A DNA stretch of 13,486 bases, from NCBI GenBank assembly GCA_902797525.1, contig CADBSZ010000130.1:1-13486 (forward strand), in the 5' to 3' direction. How positions within the stretch are numbered: position 1 is the first letter of the stretch; each line of letters starts with the position of its first letter. Shown here piece after piece: positions 12,400-13,486 of this stretch. Below the pieces are notes generated by a model. It was not told where the DNA came from and made no database searches. It saw only the letters and a list, made by a program, of their open reading frames with translations. The translations under genes and the position numbers were made by a program. The stretch comes from an uncultured Ruminococcus sp. Its GTDB lineage: Bacteria > Bacillota > Clostridia > Oscillospirales > Acutalibacteraceae.

Positions 12400-13486
12400 A
12401 TGGCTTTAGACGGAATTTTTTTACGGCATATCAAACATGAAATTGAACAAACCGCAATGGGCGCGCGCGTGAATCAAATTTATCAGCCCAACCGTGACGA
12501 GCTGGTGCTGGTGCTGCGCACCTTTGACGGCGCGAAAAAACTGCTGCTGTCCTCGCGCGCCAATTCGCCGCGCGTGAATTTTTGCGTGACAACGCCCGAA
12601 AATCCCCCTCAGCCGCCGATGTTTTGCATGCTGCTGCGCAAGCGGCTCGGCGGCGGCAAGCTGGTGGGCGTGCGGCAGCTCGGCTGCGACCGCGTGCTCT
12701 TTCTCGACTTTGAGTGCGTCAACGAGCTGGGCGACCTTGAGGGGCTGAGCGTGGTGTGCGAAATCATGGGCATGTACAGCAACATCATTGTCATCAACCG
12801 CGACACGGGCGTGATTATCGACGCGCTGAAGCGTGTGGATTTGACCGTGAGCAGTCAGCGCTTTGTCCTGCCCAACATCAAATACGTTGAACCTGCCGCG
12901 CAGGATAAGCTGAATATTCTGGAAACCGAGCCCGAGGCTATCGCGGACGCGGCGAACCGTTTGCCTGCCGAAATGCCGCTGTCAAAGGCGCTGATGAGCG
13001 TGATTCAGGGCATTTCCCCTGTTGTGGCGCGCGAGCTGGAGTTTTGCGTGGCGGAGGGCGCGACCAACCGCTTGGAGGGCGCGCTGCGCGACAGGCTGAT
13101 TGCGGTGCTGTGTGAATTAAAGCAAACCGCCCAATCCGCCTCGGGCAAGCCCTGCATTGTCTACCGCGAGGACGGCAAGCCGATGGACTTTTCCTTCTTC
13201 CCCATCCGGCAATACGGCAGCTACGCCAAAACAAAGGCGACGGACGGCTATTCCGTGACGGTAGACGAATTTTATGAGGAGCGCGACCGCCGCGACCGCA
13301 TGCGCGTGAAAAGTCACAGCCTGCAAAAGCTGCTGACGAATTTAATTGACCGCACCGCGCGCAAAATCAACAAGCAAAAAACCGAGCTGGCGCAGTGCGG
13401 CAACCGCGAACAGCTGCGCATTTACGGCGATTTGCTGCACGCGAACCTCTACCGCATTGAGCGCGGCGCGGCGAGCGTTGAGGCGG
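12400..13486 (+). CDS. rqcH: RqcH (NFACT/Rqc2-family ribosome quality control factor), N-terminal part
   Basis: The first 362 residues of a protein normally about 560-590 long; it continues past the right edge. It begins MALDGIFLRHIKHEIEQ, the NFACT-N start, and keeps Asp97-Arg98 (GCDRVLF), the pair needed in Bacillus subtilis RqcH to bring alanine tRNA to stalled 50S subunits. EIMGMYSNIIVIN at about 121-133 is a further family motif. Residues after 280 (FYEERDRRDRMRVK, then RTARKINKQKTELAQ) are the start of the coiled coil. The protein adds alanine tails to stalled nascent chains; older databases call it a fibronectin-binding protein. Start 12400 has AGAGGG five bases upstream. Confidence 0.92.
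   Translation, partial: MALDGIFLRHIKHEIEQTAMGARVNQIYQPNRDELVLVLRTFDGAKKLLLSSRANSPRVNFCVTTPENPPQPPMFCMLLRKRLGGGKLVGVRQLGCDRVLFLDFECVNELGDLEGLSVVCEIMGMYSNIIVINRDTGVIIDALKRVDLTVSSQRFVLPNIKYVEPAAQDKLNILETEPEAIADAANRLPAEMPLSKALMSVIQGISPVVARELEFCVAEGATNRLEGALRDRLIAVLCELKQTAQSASGKPCIVYREDGKPMDFSFFPIRQYGSYAKTKATDGYSVTVDEFYEERDRRDRMRVKSHSLQKLLTNLIDRTARKINKQKTELAQCGNREQLRIYGDLLHANLYRIERGAASVEA

Overview
The window joins a prophage structural module on the minus strand (1 to about 10,070) to a stretch of ordinary bacterial chromosome on the plus strand (about 10,280 to the right edge). The chromosomal genes (WalJ-type hydrolase, RlmH, RqcH), the GC-rich coding with AT-rich intergenic DNA, strong GGAGG ribosome sites, TTG/GTG starts and the sequence style of the phage proteins suggest a gut Clostridia species, probably Oscillospiraceae/Ruminococcaceae. 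That placement is inference; no rRNA gene is present to confirm it.

Prophage, read right to left: small terminase (10069-9590), large terminase (9597-8353), portal (8342-7203), prohead protease with a probable nested scaffold (7213-6233; nested start 6580), capsid cement-like protein (6219-5884), major capsid protein (5866-4862), three head-completion or tail-terminator type proteins (4841-4485, 4488-4120, 4145-3696), a beta-rich unassigned protein (3712-3350), a 45-residue protein (3357-3220), a GpU-like plus LysM protein (3223-2708), a GpD-like baseplate hub (2714-1746), a short GpV-like spike (1774-1433), a gp25/GpW-like wedge protein (1440-1108), a baseplate J protein (1124-57) and the first 20 codons of the next gene (60-1). 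Genes overlap by a few bases or lie within about 20 bases of each other, so this reads as one late operon. The baseplate set (GpD, GpV, gp25, GpJ) is that of contractile-tailed phages, yet no sheath, tube or tape-measure gene lies between the head genes and the baseplate genes. They must be further left, or the particle is unusual.

Junction (10,070-10,280): the small terminase has a perfect ribosome site but an ATC where its start codon should be. Upstream lie a hairpin, a perfect 13-bp inverted repeat and a weak candidate promoter. A strong divergent promoter drives a 192-residue protein whose C-terminal half matches the tail module that follows macro domains in some Firmicutes proteins. No integrase, repressor or att site is visible on this side, so the prophage edge is not defined.

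Chromosomal side: walJ and rlmH overlap (TAATG) and form an operon with its own extended -10 promoter. A 200-bp gap then carries inverted arrays of a 7-bp repeat around two small hairpins, followed by rqcH, which runs off the right edge.
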